Assembly: GCA_020024595.1 (NCBI GenBank)
Contig: JAHHTO010000053.1
Location: 1 to 14,529 of the forward strand
DNA length: 14,529 bases
Direction: 5' to 3'
Source of the DNA: Schaedlerella sp.
Lineage (GTDB): Bacteria > Bacillota > Clostridia > Lachnospirales > Lachnospiraceae
Position numbers and translations under genes: made by a program. This document shows positions 14,398 to 14,529 of this stretch, piece after piece. The notes beneath the pieces are model-generated. The model had not been told where the DNA came from. It did not search any database and worked only from the letters and a program-made list of their open reading frames with translations. How positions within the stretch are numbered: the first letter of the stretch is position 1; every line of letters starts with the position of its first letter.

Positions 14398-14529
14398 ATG
14401 ACGATAGAAGAGCAAATCGGAGCCAAAGTCCGGGATTTGCGGAATCAAAATGGGCTGACACAGGAGGAACTTGCTGACAGAACGGAATTGACGAAGGGAT
14501 TCATTTCTCAGTTGGAGCGGGGGCTTACG
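14398..14529 (+). CDS. XRE-family HTH transcriptional regulator, N-terminal part (3' truncated)
   Basis: The first 44 codons are in the window and the frame is open at its end. They encode a complete-looking XRE/Cro-type helix-turn-helix: IGAKVRDLRNQNGLTQEELA, then DRTELTKGFISQLERGLT. The TKGFISQLER wording is typical of XRE regulators that carry a C-terminal cupin domain and often precede spermidine/putrescine ABC transporter genes (potABCD) in clostridia. The cupin and any pot genes would lie outside this window, so that is inference. The ATG follows AGAGGA at 14384-14389. The gene begins a new unit after the strong terminator, and repeated TTTRGTAAA elements in its leader suggest autoregulation. 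Confidence 0.85.
   Translation, partial: MTIEEQIGAKVRDLRNQNGLTQEELADRTELTKGFISQLERGLT

Overview
The window looks like chromosomal DNA of a low-to-moderate GC Firmicute, most likely a gut Lachnospiraceae (Clostridium cluster XIVa). Three things suggest this: the Bacillus/Clostridium gene order dnaG-rpoD-trmK-nif3, the AGGAGG-type ribosome binding sites, and a lacto-N-biose/galacto-N-biose phosphorylase paired with an N-acetylhexosamine kinase. All genes lie on the + strand. I see no mobile element, CRISPR array, tRNA or rRNA.

Layout. (1) Positions 1-380 hold the 3' end of a cysteine-rich protein of unknown function, truncated by the window edge. (2) Positions 518-1594 encode a DUF5684-type membrane protein with its own promoter and terminator and an acidic, presumably extracytoplasmic C-terminal domain. 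(3) Positions 1750-5226 are a two-gene sugar cassette with its own promoter and terminator. A GH112 phosphorylase (lnpA) splits Gal-beta-1,3-HexNAc with phosphate, and a kinase (nahK/lnpB) phosphorylates the released HexNAc at C1. (4) Positions 5250-14234 look like one long transcription unit with short gaps and a single strong terminator. It encodes a tandem PPK2 polyphosphate:AMP phosphotransferase, a dGTPase-like HD hydrolase, DNA primase (dnaG), the housekeeping sigma factor (rpoD/sigA), tRNA m1A22 methyltransferase (trmK), a Nif3-family metalloprotein, and a nucleoside kinase carrying threonyl-tRNA-synthetase-like N-terminal domains. (5) Positions 14323-14529 hold a promoter with repeated operator-like elements and the first 44 codons of an XRE-family regulator, cut by the window end.

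How the genes work together. The phosphorylase and kinase together turn mucin- or milk-derived disaccharides into galactose-1-phosphate and HexNAc-1-phosphate at the cost of one ATP. The transporter and the Leloir-type enzymes must be encoded elsewhere. The long unit joins replication priming, transcription initiation and tRNA modification with three enzymes of nucleotide supply or clean-up (PAP, dGTPase, nucleoside kinase).

Most of the window is core genome with recognisable families, and I found no clearly undescribed system. The items most worth a second look are the cysteine-rich protein with an internal duplication, the TGS/SAD-nucleoside kinase fusion whose HxxxH motif is lost, the degenerate N-terminal half of the PPK2 protein, and the repeated TTTRGTAAA elements before the XRE gene.
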